DNA of 64,000 bases from Saccoglossus kowalevskii (lineage: Eukaryota; Hemichordata; Enteropneusta; Harrimaniidae), in assembly GCF_000003605.2 (NCBI RefSeq), contig NW_003131354.1, positions 44,913 to 108,912 of the forward strand, read 5' to 3'. Each line of letters starts with the position of its first letter. Position 1 is the first letter of the stretch. The notes under the pieces were generated by a model. The model saw only the letters and a list, made by a program, of their open reading frames with translations. It was not told the origin of the DNA and searched no databases. This document shows, in pieces, positions 39,469-54,400 of this stretch. The translations under genes and the position numbers were made by a program.

Positions 39469-41708
39469 AACGGGGGAAGACCTCCAGCAGCGTGTTGTTT
39501 TCTGCAAATCACAGTGAACTTTGATGCCAAATTCTATTAAAAACAAAAAAATGTACATTAAATAATATGGACTAACAGGAAATTAGTGACACAATTAACT
39601 ACAGTAACTTGCAAATAGACATGCTAGTGTATAATTTAATGTTTCATTAAGATATAATTTCACATGACGTATGCTACAGTGCAACAATTAGGGACGAGCT
39701 GTAGGTCTTACACTCACGTCCTAATGGATTGGTTCAGTGTAATTTATAATTGATTTATTTCGAAATAAATTAGTCAGCTGTTCGCTGGCAGCAGCGTTAC
39801 AATGTAACACTGGCGTCTGAGATACGACTTTTCGGAAACATGACGAAGTTCATGGCCACGTGCCCGTTCAACCCGAAGCTACTTCTTTGAGTTATTGTAT
39901 AAATTCAGACACGCCATTGCGCTTTACATGTTTATGGGAACGTGCTACAATATATGACTCTACTATCGATCCTGAGTTTACCCACATACGCTATTGTATG
40001 CATACATACAATATACTCCAGCGAGTGACACCTGTTCACTAATATGTGTGACGGATATGACTGTCGATACTAGGTAACCATCTTCAGGGGGTTCGAATCA
40101 TATCACTTTTGGACTCGTTAGACGTTGATCGATGGATACAAAAACTGCGACGATCAGATGAAGAGTAGTATCAGAATCCCTGTGGACTTTCTCAGTGTGA
40201 ATTTCACGACATAATAACACATACGTTTTTTTGCATTTTCATATTTTACTATGACCCCTGGCAAGTAAAACTGCGTGCCTATGGTGACTTGTATATCACA
40301 TGCCTACCTACCACTGTCTATCAGGGTAACCAGCGCACGATCAATAGCCGGTCTTAAGCTTTTCACCAAATCGGTTGGTGAAAATGTTGTTCGAATTCCA
40401 ACAAAATTATTTAAAATTGCGTTGAATGTATGAAAACCCTAAAGAAACCCTAGCCATTATGGTTGACTTGGGTATCAATTATCTCTAGAGATGATAATCG
40501 AGATAACAGGTCAGTGACTAATTATGACTATATCTGTCTATAAATGTGTTCCTGAAGCTACAAAATGTGATTTGTAGATAATTGTATTCGACAAATGAAA
40601 ACGGCATTGTTTCCGGTATCAGACATTGAGAGCTATCGATCGCAAACTCGTTGCATAACATCGTGAGAATCGTAGGCACATCTAGGGGTTTGTCACGTCG
40701 TACTGAAGATGCCGATCTAATAGTGATTTGACTTATCATGTTCTTACTAATATCTCGCACAAACTATGGTTATCGGGACATCATTTAGTAATAAATAACG
40801 TTAATAAATGTTTGCTCTCCAATCCAATGAATGATTATCTACGCTTCAGATGCTCCGTGTCGTTAATTGCGTACTTTATACTATTTCATTATTCGCGATA
40901 GCGACTTGACAATAAACACTCTTCTCTTGCGTTTCTCGATGACGGGGGAGGAGGTGATTTGAAATGATAAGCCACGCTAAAATCATACATAGGAGATGCT
41001 GTTGCCGCAGTAAATTATACCGAGCGGCTGTTGCGATAGTGGTTATCACCCCATCGAGATAAGTCCCTTGTTGTTAAGCTTTTTTATGATATATCATGAT
41101 TATATAGTCTGTGTCATGTATACCGCTCTGAGCAAAATTAATAATGCACGTCACGTGATTATATGTATAGTTATTTATTTATAACGTCGCATTGATGAGT
41201 ACGTCTAGTGGTATAAATATAATTCTGTGTATGGGTCGGGAGTCAGCGGGGGCGTACGACGCGCTATGGGAATGCTCTATTATGATCGATGTGATATGAC
41301 ATTGATTCCGTCTATTCGTCTGTTTCAGGGTTTCATTACGCAGTGTACAACAAAGAAATCTTCATGATATACTACTCTTGGAGACACAGAACTGTCTAGG
41401 GCGTTCGTAAACGGAACACTTCAAAATGAGATCGTCAATCAAAGGGAAATCAAACTGTAAACACTTAAGTTTCATTTTCAATTTTTTTTCCTATAAATAA
41501 AACTAGTCATTTTTTGGGACGTCAAAATGACGAAAATTGCTGTAAGCAATGTTGTTTAAATCGACTACTGGTTTTAATTGGCATTTATAGTATATCAACA
41601 TCTCTCAAAAATAGTTTTCATTGCAGGCTGTACACTATACATATTGTATACGTACGTTATTTCAAAATTATTATCATTATTGTTAATATTATTATTATTT
41701 TTATAGGG

Positions 41709-42083
41709 ATATTACGAGGATACCTCAAAGTATACACGAAGAAAGTACAGCTGGAGTATCGATGCGCGGTGTACTGTCTGAGTGCATACTTTGAGATATC
41801 CTCGTAATAACCTTTTTATAATACATATTTTCCTTCCAAGCATTCACCATAGGAATGCCAAAATCCAAAATTTTTAGAACAGAATCAGCGAACTTCTTTG
41901 TGCGGAGTCCGGTCAAACCCTTGTGGCAACCATGTTTGTTTTTATTATTAGAGGATGCTTACGCGCGTAATCATTCCATATTTAGAATTCGCATTTCCTT
42001 ATATGGTAGGATGAAAATACCCCGTAAAATACCGCAAAATTACAACACGCTGTAACTTATGGCGTTACGATGACAGATGTATA
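41709..42083 (+). mobile_element. Hairpin-headed non-coding element, copy C
   Basis: Longest copy, about 375 bp. The left arm ATTACGAGGATACCTCAAAG pairs with CTTTGAGATATCCTCGTAAT across a short loop; the shared body ends GGCGTTACGATGACAGATGT. The short (TTA)n run just after it may be an insertion-site feature. Confidence 0.85.
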
Positions 42084-45000
42084 ATTATAAACGGTATTAT
42101 TATTATTATTAAACGTTATTACTTTTTGGTGAAACCCTCCTTGGGGAAAGAACACGTTCGATTAATGCTATGTAAACTATTAAGACTAACACATACACTG
42201 AGAAGAGGAAAGGTCAATTCCGCGGATGAATCATTACCCAGCACAATGGGTCTTTCGACTCATATCCGCACGCTACTGGGAAAGAAATCCTGAACTCGAG
42301 CGTGAATCGGCGTCGCACGTGACATTATTCTCTTTATTGTAGAATATGTTCTTTGCTCTGAAATGAATTAACCGTGAATTTGATGAGTATTTTCTTGTCT
42401 TGATTTATTATAATTTAACATTTACCTAATATCGACAACTTAAGTTCGAAATTGAATTAATATTATCGAAGGTAATGATATATTTTAATCGTCTACTATT
42501 GTTTTATATGTCAATTTCTAAACAGACATGATTCTGAACAAATCCATTAAGTGGTGCACATTTTCAATTATCGAGCATGATATGAAAAAAGCCTTAACAC
42601 ATTTGGAAAACATTTTCACCAATGTAATTCAGATCTAACAAAACTGAAACTCGGTCGATGTACTTTCGTATACATCCGTTAGATAGCAGGTTCCGGTCAA
42701 AGGGTGTAGTATTCAATGACAGTATTTTATGACAGTCTATAGAGTACAATGTACTATCACGAAAAACAGAAAGGATCAGTGATGTTGAGTCAGCCTCAGG
42801 TAAACCATCTTTGCATACTACCACTGTGGGACATCTTCCCCACATGTGTGCATTATGTTGTTCGAAACCATGGCAACAGTCATTTAGGACTGCGTGCGGT
42901 ATCTTCTGCAGTGAAATGTCAGTATCATCGCTCGCGATAGTTTAAAGCGAAATTGGTAGCAGTTTAATACGAAACTTTCATTGTTCAATTTCGTCGTGAC
43001 TCGATCAATTTCATATATTATTGATGATCTAATAATACACAACGAATTAAAAAATCGAATTTGTATTTTTCAATAATGATAACACAACGAACTATTTTAT
43101 TAGATTCTTGCTCGAAATTGTTAAGAGTCACGCCACTTCTAGTCTTCACATCGCCACAGTAACGTGATTTCAATATGTGTTGATCCTTCGATTTCGTGCC
43201 TTGTTGTAAAATTTCAATGGGTCCTCATGGAAAAGTGATCAAACCCAAATTTACAATATTGGGTCTGCATTATAATCAATCGTCAGCACTGAGTAGACAA
43301 AAAGCCAGATGTAGCATCTGCAAGGTCGAAGTATGACTTCACGAAGAACGCGCCACTCACCGGAATCTTAGTTATAACACACGATTCTGATTCATGCCAG
43401 CCATCTATTGACCCTAGTGTACCGCGTTTACACAATGCCAGAATGTGAGATGTTTATCAGCCAAATCTATATTACTATTATTGTTATGCAGTATTACTTA
43501 GACAGATTAAGTCACATTAGTCATATTTATTTCTACAAATGTTTTTTTTCTGTTTTTCCGAGATTATATCATAAAATATAACCCGAAAAGTTTTGTTATA
43601 TGGTTTTTCTTCATATATATATATACGTTGAAAATGTCTTAGACGTCGTATTATAATAATATCCAATAAAGCTGTTTATTGATTACTTTAGAACACGTTA
43701 ATTCATCACCATGACTCTTTCGTATATCCTTATGGCATAAATTTCGTGTGCCTAACACATTTACTTTTGAATGTATTTGCATATATAACTTATAGTGTCG
43801 TGAATGACCATGTTATCATCAACACAACCACACGATACAAGTGTTCACTCAAGCAGACACATAATTTAGAGTAAGTGCACCCTTCTCTCATCATATATCA
43901 TTTCGCGTGTATATAAATTCAATAACTGTACTTTTAATTAAGTAATGGAAGGAACCTCACACCTGGATGTACACAGTGCGGTTTAACATTAGATTAAACT
44001 ACAGCAATTTAATGCCTATGTTCTCCTTGCTCTTTCCCCTGAGTACTTGTCAGTTTTAATTGTGTGATGTTTTCAATTTTTATTAGGTTTGTAGGGGAAC
44101 GTTTTTTTTTTACTTGAATTTTCATACAATTTGTACTCGGCAGAGTTAGCAAATTTCCCAGTGTTGTCTGATTGTCTGCATATCTGTTTGCTCAAATAAT
44201 ATACCATTTAAATTTCCAGAATAAAGACGTCGAATTTACCGGACAAAGTGCATGTTTAATTATATACTTGTGCAGTATTTATAATTCGATCTAGCGTTAT
44301 ATATACATTTGGTAGTTAATGACCGACGAATCGTTCGTGCATAAGTTAAATAGAAAATTTAATTTATTTAGTTAAAATGAGATAGATAAGTTGTTATAGA
44401 AGTAATTAATTAGGACTACAGATACGTGTGTACACAGATGACATGGAGATGTTCATTTATTAACACAATAAATAATCCCGCAACATTTTAGTACAACGAT
44501 TGATTTGTGATATTTAGGTTATTTTGTCAGGCGAAATCAAACAACAACTAACTATTCGACCCACGTCATTTTATACTATATCTTGACCTCAATACCAATA
44601 CCCATCAATATCTGTATCAGTTTAGTTGCCCTGTAAGAATAGTAAAATCGTCTGTAAACAATAGTTCGATGTGAATAAATTTAAAGTCTGAATAATTTAT
44701 TCAGTAGACATTATGAAACATTATGCTCCAAAACGATTTTCCGCTTTTATTTGTGTCTTGCAAGTGAAGGTTGTATCACGTATAATGTCTACGCAATCCT
44801 CAAATTATTATGAATCACATTTAATGATCGAAATATTCCTGCAAATATATGGGAAAGATGACACTAATAACACTACACATGTCCCTTGAGACTCTAAGTA
44901 CTGGCATGGTGTTCAAGGCCTTCTGTAGATAAACTCGATTAGAACAGTCACATGGGCAATGTCGGAAACGAGTCACAAGAAAAAATAATTGGATTGGATT

Positions 45001-46612
45001 ATCGACAGCATTAAGGCCACACAAAAAATAATAAAAATATGCGCCTCGTTTATAACTGTTCCTCACTATCAGCACTATTCCAATATATTATTCCCATGAG
45101 GCAAATTCTTTGTGCGAGCGCACATTAATTAAAGAATTCCCTGCTATCCGATCTTAATGAGAAAATGTATGGGAAATGGATTATTAAGCTATAAGGAACC
45201 AGTATATAAAATATGTACGTATGATATTTGTGAATAATTTACAATCGGTGTTCCTAGGAAACAATGCGTTAATCATCGCAGTCAATCACACCTATGGCAA
45301 GAAATATTCTGAAAAAATGAATACTAGGGGAAATGCATAAAGTTATAATTATTTGTCCCATTTATACGATCTTCTGATGAACGTGTTTTATTTTATGAAG
45401 TATAGATTGCTACACCGATACACGTTTTTGCATATCGATTTTTGCATTCAATTACTGGTGATCAACCATTTTTTGGGATAGTGCGTAATAATTGGCGATC
45501 TGACACTAAGTTAAGTGTTTCATTCATGTATGCCTTTGAAATTTTACGAACTTGTCTACGATATTCGATTGGACGGTATGTATTGATTGACACACATTTC
45601 ATACACGCACACAATTTGAATAATAACTTGGTAATATTTGCATATGTATAGCTAGTTTACAACACAGACAAACAATTATTGTCATTACCATTAAAAGTTG
45701 TTCCACAATGAATGAATGTATTATGCTTATTAACGTCCATGCCGTTCTGGATTCCGTCACATTATATACTAGCTGGAAACGTAACACATCCTGTCCAACT
45801 ATCAAAAAACGAGTGCAATTAATATGAACAAAACACTTCTGTAGCAACGTTTTAGAGTGATTCTGATATCGACTTAATCCGACGCCACGCTGCTGTTGCA
45901 AACAAGAAGTTATTGTAAAATGCAAGTGATGAACGTTGTACAATTCTTTGTGGGAGAAAATTTATGTTTACATCGGAGCGTCACTGATTTGAATGATTAT
46001 CTCGTTGAAGCTATAATTATTTCTAATAAATTCATCCGCACGAAATGTTTATTATATGCTATATTTCACCATATTAACCAGTTCAAACATATAAATTAAA
46101 AGAACCTATAAAGAATGTGCCAGTTATTGCAAAACGATAAAATATGCTCCTAGAAGTATACCATGATACCTGAACAATTAAGGGAATTGGGAATTGAATT
46201 CATTTATATGCAATTATCATATTCTGAAATTATTAAATAAGTAAACAGTGGTTGCGTGTTATTCAACACTCAAAAACACATTACCATATCACATGATAAA
46301 CACGTGATGAGTAAATTATTGTTTTTTGTAAGTAAATGTGTTATGCATTTTAAAATTTAAATTTGCAAAAACATCTTATGAGATCAAATGGTGCGACTGT
46401 CCATGTGACCGAAAGCAAATCGATTCTTTTTTTTATTATTCTTAATTGCGATTCTGATAAATATTTGATAACCATCAGCCACCAAAATCGTGATTCCAGA
46501 GTAATAGCAGATGGTCGTCATAGTTACTGGTCGCTGGCCCCTGATTAAATTCATATACCCTAAGGATATTGGGTAAATTCTATATCAAAACGTACTAACA
46601 GGATAGTTCCTG

Positions 46613-46723
46613 CAATACACGTAATACAATACACATAATACAATACACGTAATACAATACACGTAATACATTACACGAAATACAATACACTTAATACAAT
46701 ACACGTAATACAATACACGTAAT
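46613..46723. repeat. 14-bp minisatellite, about 8 copies
   Basis: Unit CAATACACGTAATA, period 14, with single-base variants in some copies (ACACATAATA, ACGAAATA, ACTTAATA). The long minus-strand frame of YYVYCI repeats is produced by it. Confidence 0.93.
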
Positions 46724-49652
46724 TTTGCACAATATAAAGCTATGGTGTTAGCGTTAAACGTCTTTGGTAATTGTGAATAAATGCTACGAAGAGGATGAAC
46801 CAATATTGTGGCGTTGTTTTAGTGAATAACTTCTGATAAGGTGAGTGTATAAATGGTCAATATATGAAAATGCAGTGAATATACAAAACAAGTAAGTACA
46901 TGGAGCCGTGGTAGTGTACAGAAGGAACCTTTCCCACATTTACTTTAGAAATGGTAATAAAGAAATTACACACACACTACAAATGGAATAGATTGTATTT
47001 CAATTTAACTTGATCGAGCTAAAATTGAAACATTAAAGCGATGACTTCTTCCTGCATGCAACTAACTACGCAAGCAACAAATGCAAGATGTTCGGAGATT
47101 GGTTCTAAAAATGTGTTCACTTGTTCGGTTCGATGCAAACATTTGGGTACGTCAGTACGTTGAATCAGGTTGCAGTAGTAGTAGTGTAAGTTAGAGATAG
47201 GCGATAGAATTATCGTGAGCACCCAGGGGAGGGCGCGAGTAAAGGCACATAATACATAATCCACGCTGAGGATCAGTGCATTATTAATTTAAGCGTGCAT
47301 GTAACACTTGGAATGTGTTGTACCGGTATTTATTAAATGCAACAACGACAAAATGTACGTGTATCTTTGACATTTTTAGCAATGCATATACGACGGCCAC
47401 ACGTCATGTGGTTATAGCTACAATAAGGATTCATAGATAACAACAATATGTATCTAGATGTATTAGAATGTATGTATATATAACATTTAAATCACAGCTC
47501 AGAAAAAAAGAAGAAGGGTCAGCACTTGATGAAGAATGGGGTAGATAAAAAGTAACTTTTGCGATTATACAATGCATTTGTGTTAATAATGGCCGTTGTA
47601 GTATTTATATAAAGAGCAATTGGAACAATTTTCATCAGGACTTTCCCCGACGCCATTGGTTACAGGAGAATTGGATAATGCGAAACATGACTGGCGAGAA
47701 AAGTAAAGTTCGTTTGGTTAAAAAGATGACTGCGGATCGTGATCTGGGATTTCTAGGACAATATATCAATTGAATGACCCACTGATGAAAACGACATGCA
47801 ATCTCGGGTACCAGCAGTGACGAGCCATTTCTAATATGGTATCCTATACAGCGGATACAATTTCAAAAATTGCAATCTATCAGCATAATATTGAAATATA
47901 CAATCGACTGAAGAAAACAACCTTGCCCTTTGGTCCATGTGTGGCCTTGTGCGATACAGTAAATCGATTGCTGCAATATATTCAGTGGAATGGCTGACAC
48001 TATAATGCGAATATAGGTCGGGTCATATAGATCGAATTATCTTGATTTTAGGACTTTTGTCGGACTATACTCGTAAGCCGCGCAAACATGAGGCAGATAT
48101 GTCCTCACAATAAGCCTACTGTCACCTGATGTCTTTCAACGCAACACTCAAAATGCATTTGCCTTTTATGATTGAGGGTAAATAATATGACCATATTATA
48201 TCATATTGATTGCTATAACTTGTATACTTGATCGTGACAGCTGTACCATTGTTTTCGTCATATCCATAGCTTTTATTTCGGAATATAGTGACTGAAACTG
48301 TCAACGCATTGAGGTTGTGTTTTTAGTAGATTGTACATTTGTAATAAGGCATGTTTATTTAGTAAATAAAGTTAATGCAAATAATATTAAATTTTCTATA
48401 TTCAAAAACACATAAATCAAACAAGATCCCACCATCTGCAAATGTCATTTTTCTTTTATTGTTTTATAAATGCAAGTTAGAACGATACCCGAGCAAGAGT
48501 GAGATACAAATTCTCACATTCCAATGTACATGTACACTAATGAACATTGCATTACAAAACTAGACCGATAATTAACTTTCAGGGGGAAAGACCAATACAA
48601 TATACACAACAACGAAAATTATCAAATGAAAACTGATTGACCTGAATTGAATTTCCGTGCTAGGTTAGAGGCGGGTAGCGGTCCCATGGCGACGCTGCCT
48701 GTTAATGTTTAACTTTAATTTTGATGATGTTTCGATACGTGAGTTATGGTTTCCTTGTATAGGATTATGTACATTTGGCAGGACCATTTTGCATATACAA
48801 ATGTACAACAATCAATCAGCCACAGTCATATCAATCGGGCCTTCTTAATGTATAATTACAGTTTCTTAAGAGATATTAAACATAATAGAACACTGTGAAG
48901 GCAGTGGATTACTTGTATTGCGGCTCGCCTCCACACGTCATTATCAGCTAGTCCAGGGTCCGCTGGGAATAACTGAAAAGCTTTTGCTAATTCCTTAATG
49001 ATGGCACTAGGGGAAGTTGCTTAGCGTAGTCGGGGTATGATATATGAGCTAATCTTTGGCAAGATTTTGAGAATGCAACAGTCAAATGACAATCATTGCT
49101 CATTTTGGCAGTTGTGTACCTCAATTATTGTAATGATATACCTTGCAGAGATATCCCAGAAGCCTCTAAAATAATACATTCCTTTGTGGAGGCATTTTAC
49201 AAATAACAGTATGCAAAGTATTAAATCATTTGCTCTGGGTCATGCTATGATTATAGTGTCATACAGATTTCAATTCTCCTCGCAAGGTGATGCCATCTTA
49301 TCCGCCAGACACGGAAGATTACACCTCTCACAGGGTAATTACCACAAACTGTATATTTAGAACTTGCATATATTGATTTCCCTTGCATGCGTTGTAACTA
49401 TAGTAACTAAACCAAAATGCAATCCACTTTTTGCATGTATGAGTTAATGTGATATTTTTACATTTTTGTATTCTCATAGAATAAAATAAGAAACAGAACA
49501 GTCAGGACGATGTCTATTTTTTTGTTCATTTTCATCAAAATGTTTAGATTTTTTTTCATTCAAATAGTGAAATCTTGAGAATACATAAATTTGCCAACAA
49601 TCGCTGACGAGGTATTATTCATATATTCCAAATCTACAATTTCTGAAAAAAT

Positions 49653-49662
<10 letters not shown>

Positions 49663-49736
<74 letters not shown>
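49663..49736. repeat. Microsatellite (TG)37
   Basis: Thirty-seven uninterrupted TG units preceded by a short (TA)n run; potential Z-DNA-forming tract. Confidence 0.97.
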
Positions 49737-49739
<3 letters not shown>

Positions 49740-50576
49740 TTTATCACGTAATCATAAAATGTGTAATGTAGATAGTCGGTAAGCATATAAAGATGTTCTA
49801 AACTTAATCATACTTGACTGTGTGATTTATTAAAATTAATATGCAAACTTAGACCAAATCACAACAATGCAGGTTGTTAATTTAGACCACTGTTTTAAAT
49901 ATGTTGCTTTTAAGATAGAGGTCTGAAATTGTCGTACAATAATACGATTCTACAAAGTAACGTGTGCCAAAACAACATTTTAGTGCATCCTTAAGTAACT
50001 GTGAGTTTATTAGCAGTCCATCGGAGTTGCTGAAATATGTAACTACTTTCGTGCAGATGAGCATTCACGAATATCTGTACATGTTTCACATTTATTTTTT
50101 TCAGAGAAAATACCGAGTTACTGAGCTAGCACACAAACTGGTCATGTTTAACATGCACAACTGTTGCATAAATCTCAAAGTAGATATAATTATCTCGAGG
50201 TCAACAATAATAGTAGACAGGGGTACCCCGGGACGCAACTGTCATGAATTTGTTTTCACGTATCTGTTGACCGACTTAATTAGTTGATTATTAGCTGAAT
50301 TGCTGTGTTATGTCTGTCATCGTTTAGGCAGGCGAGGTCCTGGACGGAACTTGGCTCAGTGATTTGGAACTAATTACGAGATAACCGTCGCTATTCTGAC
50401 TATTGAATCTGACAGTTGGTATTCGTAGTTATTAATGTAGTGAACGATTAATCAAAAGATATGACGTATTCAGTACTTAGTGTGATTGGCTTTATGATTG
50501 AAGGTTACGCCCTAGAGTACTTTTACTGCTTTGTAATTGGTTAGAGTTTTGAAAATGAATAAAGTTGTTTTAGTTG

Positions 50577-50682
50577 GTCTTGGGGAGTACAGCAGAACAG
50601 ATGCAGTCCTGGGGAGACTTGGGGCGACCCTTGACGAAGTCTTGGGCGAGTCTTGAGTCAGCCTTGCGATAGTCTTGGGGAT
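50577..50682. repeat. Degenerate 12-13 bp repeat, AGTCTTGGGGCG-like
   Basis: Several imperfect units around TCTTGGGG, ACTTGGGGCG, CCCTTGACGA, GTCTTGGGCGA and GTCTTGAG, followed by a GGGGATTTTTCCCC hairpin. G-rich on the plus strand. Confidence 0.5.
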
Positions 50683-51308
50683 TTTTCCCCAGGGCGCTGT
50701 GTCTGATAGAGTGCTCGATTGACCGACTAAGACGAGATCTGAAACGTATTTCGTTGTGTGTGTCTTATTTGACTGTAAGGCTAAAGTGACTTTCCTGATC
50801 CCGTATCTCAAGGGGACGCAATAGAGAGACGAGACGAGTTCCCCCCCCCTGGCACATGTGGAGAACCCCGAAGAGAAAAGAATACCCCCGTGATAAAACT
50901 ATCAACATTAAGTGCAAACCGTTGTACCCCGTTGTTGTAAATGTAGACAGATGTATTTTGTGGATGCAAAATACAATAATAGGGGAAGACTGAGTATCTC
51001 GAGGTTTCAACAATCAACAGTTGCGATACAAATGAGTACCTCAATGTTTTAAAAGTCAACACGTGGGAGTAGATACGAGTTTTCCGGCGTTAAAACAGTC
51101 AACACTTGGGGTTGAATAGATATCCAGAGGCTATACTTCGTTGACTCGTATTTATGACCAGTCAAGTTTACTTGTGGTCAGCACCACTGTAGTTTGGTTT
51201 ACTCGTAGTTACCGCCGCTCGAGTTAATTTGACACGTAGCTACTCCCACACACATTGTCGTGACCCGTAGTCGCCACCATCGATGTGAGGTTGACTCGTG
51301 GTCACTGC

Positions 51309-51480
51309 CATGCAAGTTGGGTTCACTATTTATCACCTCCATGCGAGTTGGGTTCACTCTTTATCACCTCCATGCAAGTTGGGTTTACTCTTTATCACCT
51401 CCATGCAAGTTGGGTTCACTCTTTATCACCTCCATGCAAGTTGGGTTCACTCTTTATCACCTCCATGCAAGTTGGGTTGA
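51309..51480. repeat. 31-bp minisatellite, about 5.5 copies
   Basis: Units start at 51309, 51340, 51371, 51402, 51433 and 51464 (partial); core CATGCAAGTTGGGTTCAC. Since 31 is not a multiple of three, the array is open in all three plus frames and gives three false overlapping frames. More diverged 26-33 bp relatives (GTTGACTCGTGGTCAC-like) extend from about 51130 and to about 51515. Confidence 0.93.
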
Positions 51481-54400
51481 ATTGTAGTCATCACAAGTCA
51501 AATTAGTTTGACTCGTAAGACATGGAAGGTTATAATTATTAATGTTAATGAATGGGTAACTGGAGCACAATATGTATTCCTTCAATCATACATTAAATTG
51601 TCTAGGTGATCTGAAAAATATTAATATGCGAATCACTACATAATCAATGACTAATCTGTATATGGAAATTGACAACGTGACATGCCTTGCATACACAATG
51701 AGATCTTCCTTTACTTTCAAACAATCAGGCTGCAATATTTAATAATAAAATCTTACATTCTAAATTGTATGAAACAATGTGTTTATATTATCTTTTTTTA
51801 AGATTTGGTAATCAGTCATACACACTCATGCAAATTGTCTTTGCCAATATGTTGTTTCTCTCGACGTTACCATTATGACGCAGGTTTCCATTGGTCGGAT
51901 TTACTGTTCGTTATTGAATTCCACCATCTTATATACGAAGCTTATTTTACCGATAGATAAATATAGTGTCAAAGTGATTATTCGATCACCCGACAATTTA
52001 TTCAACAGCAATCGTGAGAGCGGCAGTCTGTCCAACGTATCCTACAATCCAAATCCATTCGCTGCTTATTTAAAAGCAATCTACCAGATGTAACGCAAGG
52101 AAGTGTTATGTGTCGTCGTTACTGCATGTTTGAATGCGGCAGTCAATGACAATGTGACTCGGAGATTTTTACTGGTTGGTTGCTGCCAATTTTAAATGTA
52201 GATTTAAAAAAAATAACACATTAAAGTTCACTAGTTCAATTAATGATGATGCAATTGTTACTGTTGTTGTTGCTATGAATGTTAAGTAAGTTGACTACAT
52301 TTATATCAGTGCCAAGCAAAGTTTGGAGACTCGTGAGAATACATTATTATCCAGTATGATTAAAAGAAATGTGAGGTAATTGGAGAATTTATAAATGTCC
52401 CTATACAAAGTGGTAAAACTTTTTTCCTCCATTACAGAATTAAAATGTTACATAGTAGAGCTGACGTCATGATTTTGTATGAATGAAATGTTACATCTAA
52501 ACTGCTCTCCGCCGCTGGAAAATAAATGTAGCTACAGTCATATGATATGCGAATTCGTGCATAGCATTATAACTGTATAGTTGACAAAATAATTTCATTT
52601 TCTGTACTCCCAAGCAATCACTTAGTTTTACAAATGCTGATTGTGTAAATATCTGAATTATTTGAAAGATAAATCTCTGTACATGTATATAGTTACACAT
52701 GACTCACACAATAATAAGAGTGAAACAAAGTAGAAAATTCTACGTAGTGAAACGAATGAATATGTTAGGACAATTCACATTCGCAAGGCGATCGTCTGAT
52801 AAAAGAATACCTAATCATACCTCTGATTAACTCATGCCATTGAAAGAAGTGTGTTCCATATATAGATGGTGAATTGTATTTTGTATTCGCCATACGCTCG
52901 GTCTACCGCGCCTCCATTTTTGAGTTACTTAAGGATTAACTAACCAATACTATTAATTACATATTTCGGCATGAGGCGTACGGTGAGAAGAATTAATCGG
53001 ATAGAAGGCTTACGCGAATCGTATGATTGTCTGCGACTCAGCAGGCGGGTCTGTGATTCAGCAGACGAGTCTGTGTCTGATACAATACTCGAGGAGGTTT
53101 CACAGTTTTATAAACCAATATTCAATTTCATTCTTGTGCAGCAATACAATATATACATGCTACGAAAATACACGCTGGTTAATGTTTCTGGTTTAGGACA
53201 TATTATTTAGTATTTGAATAAATGTATAATACCGCAGGTCATTCAAGAACGCGCGCCGCACCTAACAACTGGATGGCGTCTGCAAAAATACACATTATGA
53301 GTCTTATACCGCTCAATTTCCACCGGAGGATAGGAATACACGGTGGTAAAAAGCACGTCTACTGTCGGTTTCAGTTCATTTCATTTCAAGTGCAACTGCT
53401 ATAGCAGATTATACTTGTAACGAAAGATTTGGTTTAGGATCGATGAAACTGTCAACGCAATATTTATTGTCAGTACCAAAATGTCAGGTAGTCTTGAGTT
53501 CCACAAGGACAGTATGACAATAGTAGATCCGTTAGTCACTACATTTGAATGTTTATTAATGATGACACTGGGCCATTGGTGACAGAATAAGCGTTCCCTG
53601 TGGACTGTTTCAATGGGGTTCAGACAAATTTTGTAAATTGTATCCTCATTTGAAAAGCCACACTTGTCAAGAAATCGACTGTGCGTCTACCTGTGCGGCG
53701 TATTGTGCGCCAACTCTAGCGCATTATTGTGAAGGCTTAGAATAAATTGGTGTTTGCTGGGACATGTTAAATATGTTATATATATATAGATAGATAATCG
53801 AAGAATGGATCAATATATACATGCATCTTACTCCATCACTTAATATTCATTATTTAAATGAATAATAAATAATGAATCGTTTTTCAGTTATTTTGTTATA
53901 ACCCCCGCGTGCACATTAAAGTCGTTTATTTCAGCGTACGCGATGCGTGCTGAAGATCTAACGACGTCGCAAGCGTGTGTTCATATCGTAGAAATCCGCC
54001 GACAGATTTTCTGTGGCGTTACAAATAAGTTAAACACGTTTGAGCGTCAATGCGTGACACCGAGTTTAAACGTTATCGGCAGTTGCGTTGGTCCCGAAAA
54101 CCAGGATTTAGCAACAACTGGATATCGCAGCCACTTCTAGGATACGCGTTAGTGAGAAACGAACTATTAATAGTTTGGTCATCTATGTTAATATTTCCTG
54201 CAGATCGAGCGTTCAAACAACCCCTAATAATAATCCTAAGTATAAATGCCAGCTCCTGTTGTAGAGGATTAAACAACATATGGCGTCGCGTTCACAATAC
54301 AAAAGGGAATACCTATAGTACGCGCGGATATTCTGCTCAACATAAACATGGCAGAACGAGTGATTGTATTGTTGCTTATTAGTCGCCCGATCCTTTCAGA

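Noticed and set aside
46585-46803. Tyr/Cys/Val-rich minus-strand frame
   Set aside because: Translation of the 14-bp minisatellite.
51260-51506. Three overlapping 60-75 codon frames with repeated peptide units
   Set aside because: Generated by the 31-bp minisatellite being open in all frames.
50577-51520. CRISPR-like spaced repeats
   Set aside because: Repeats are degenerate or directly tandem without unique spacers, and the genome is animal.
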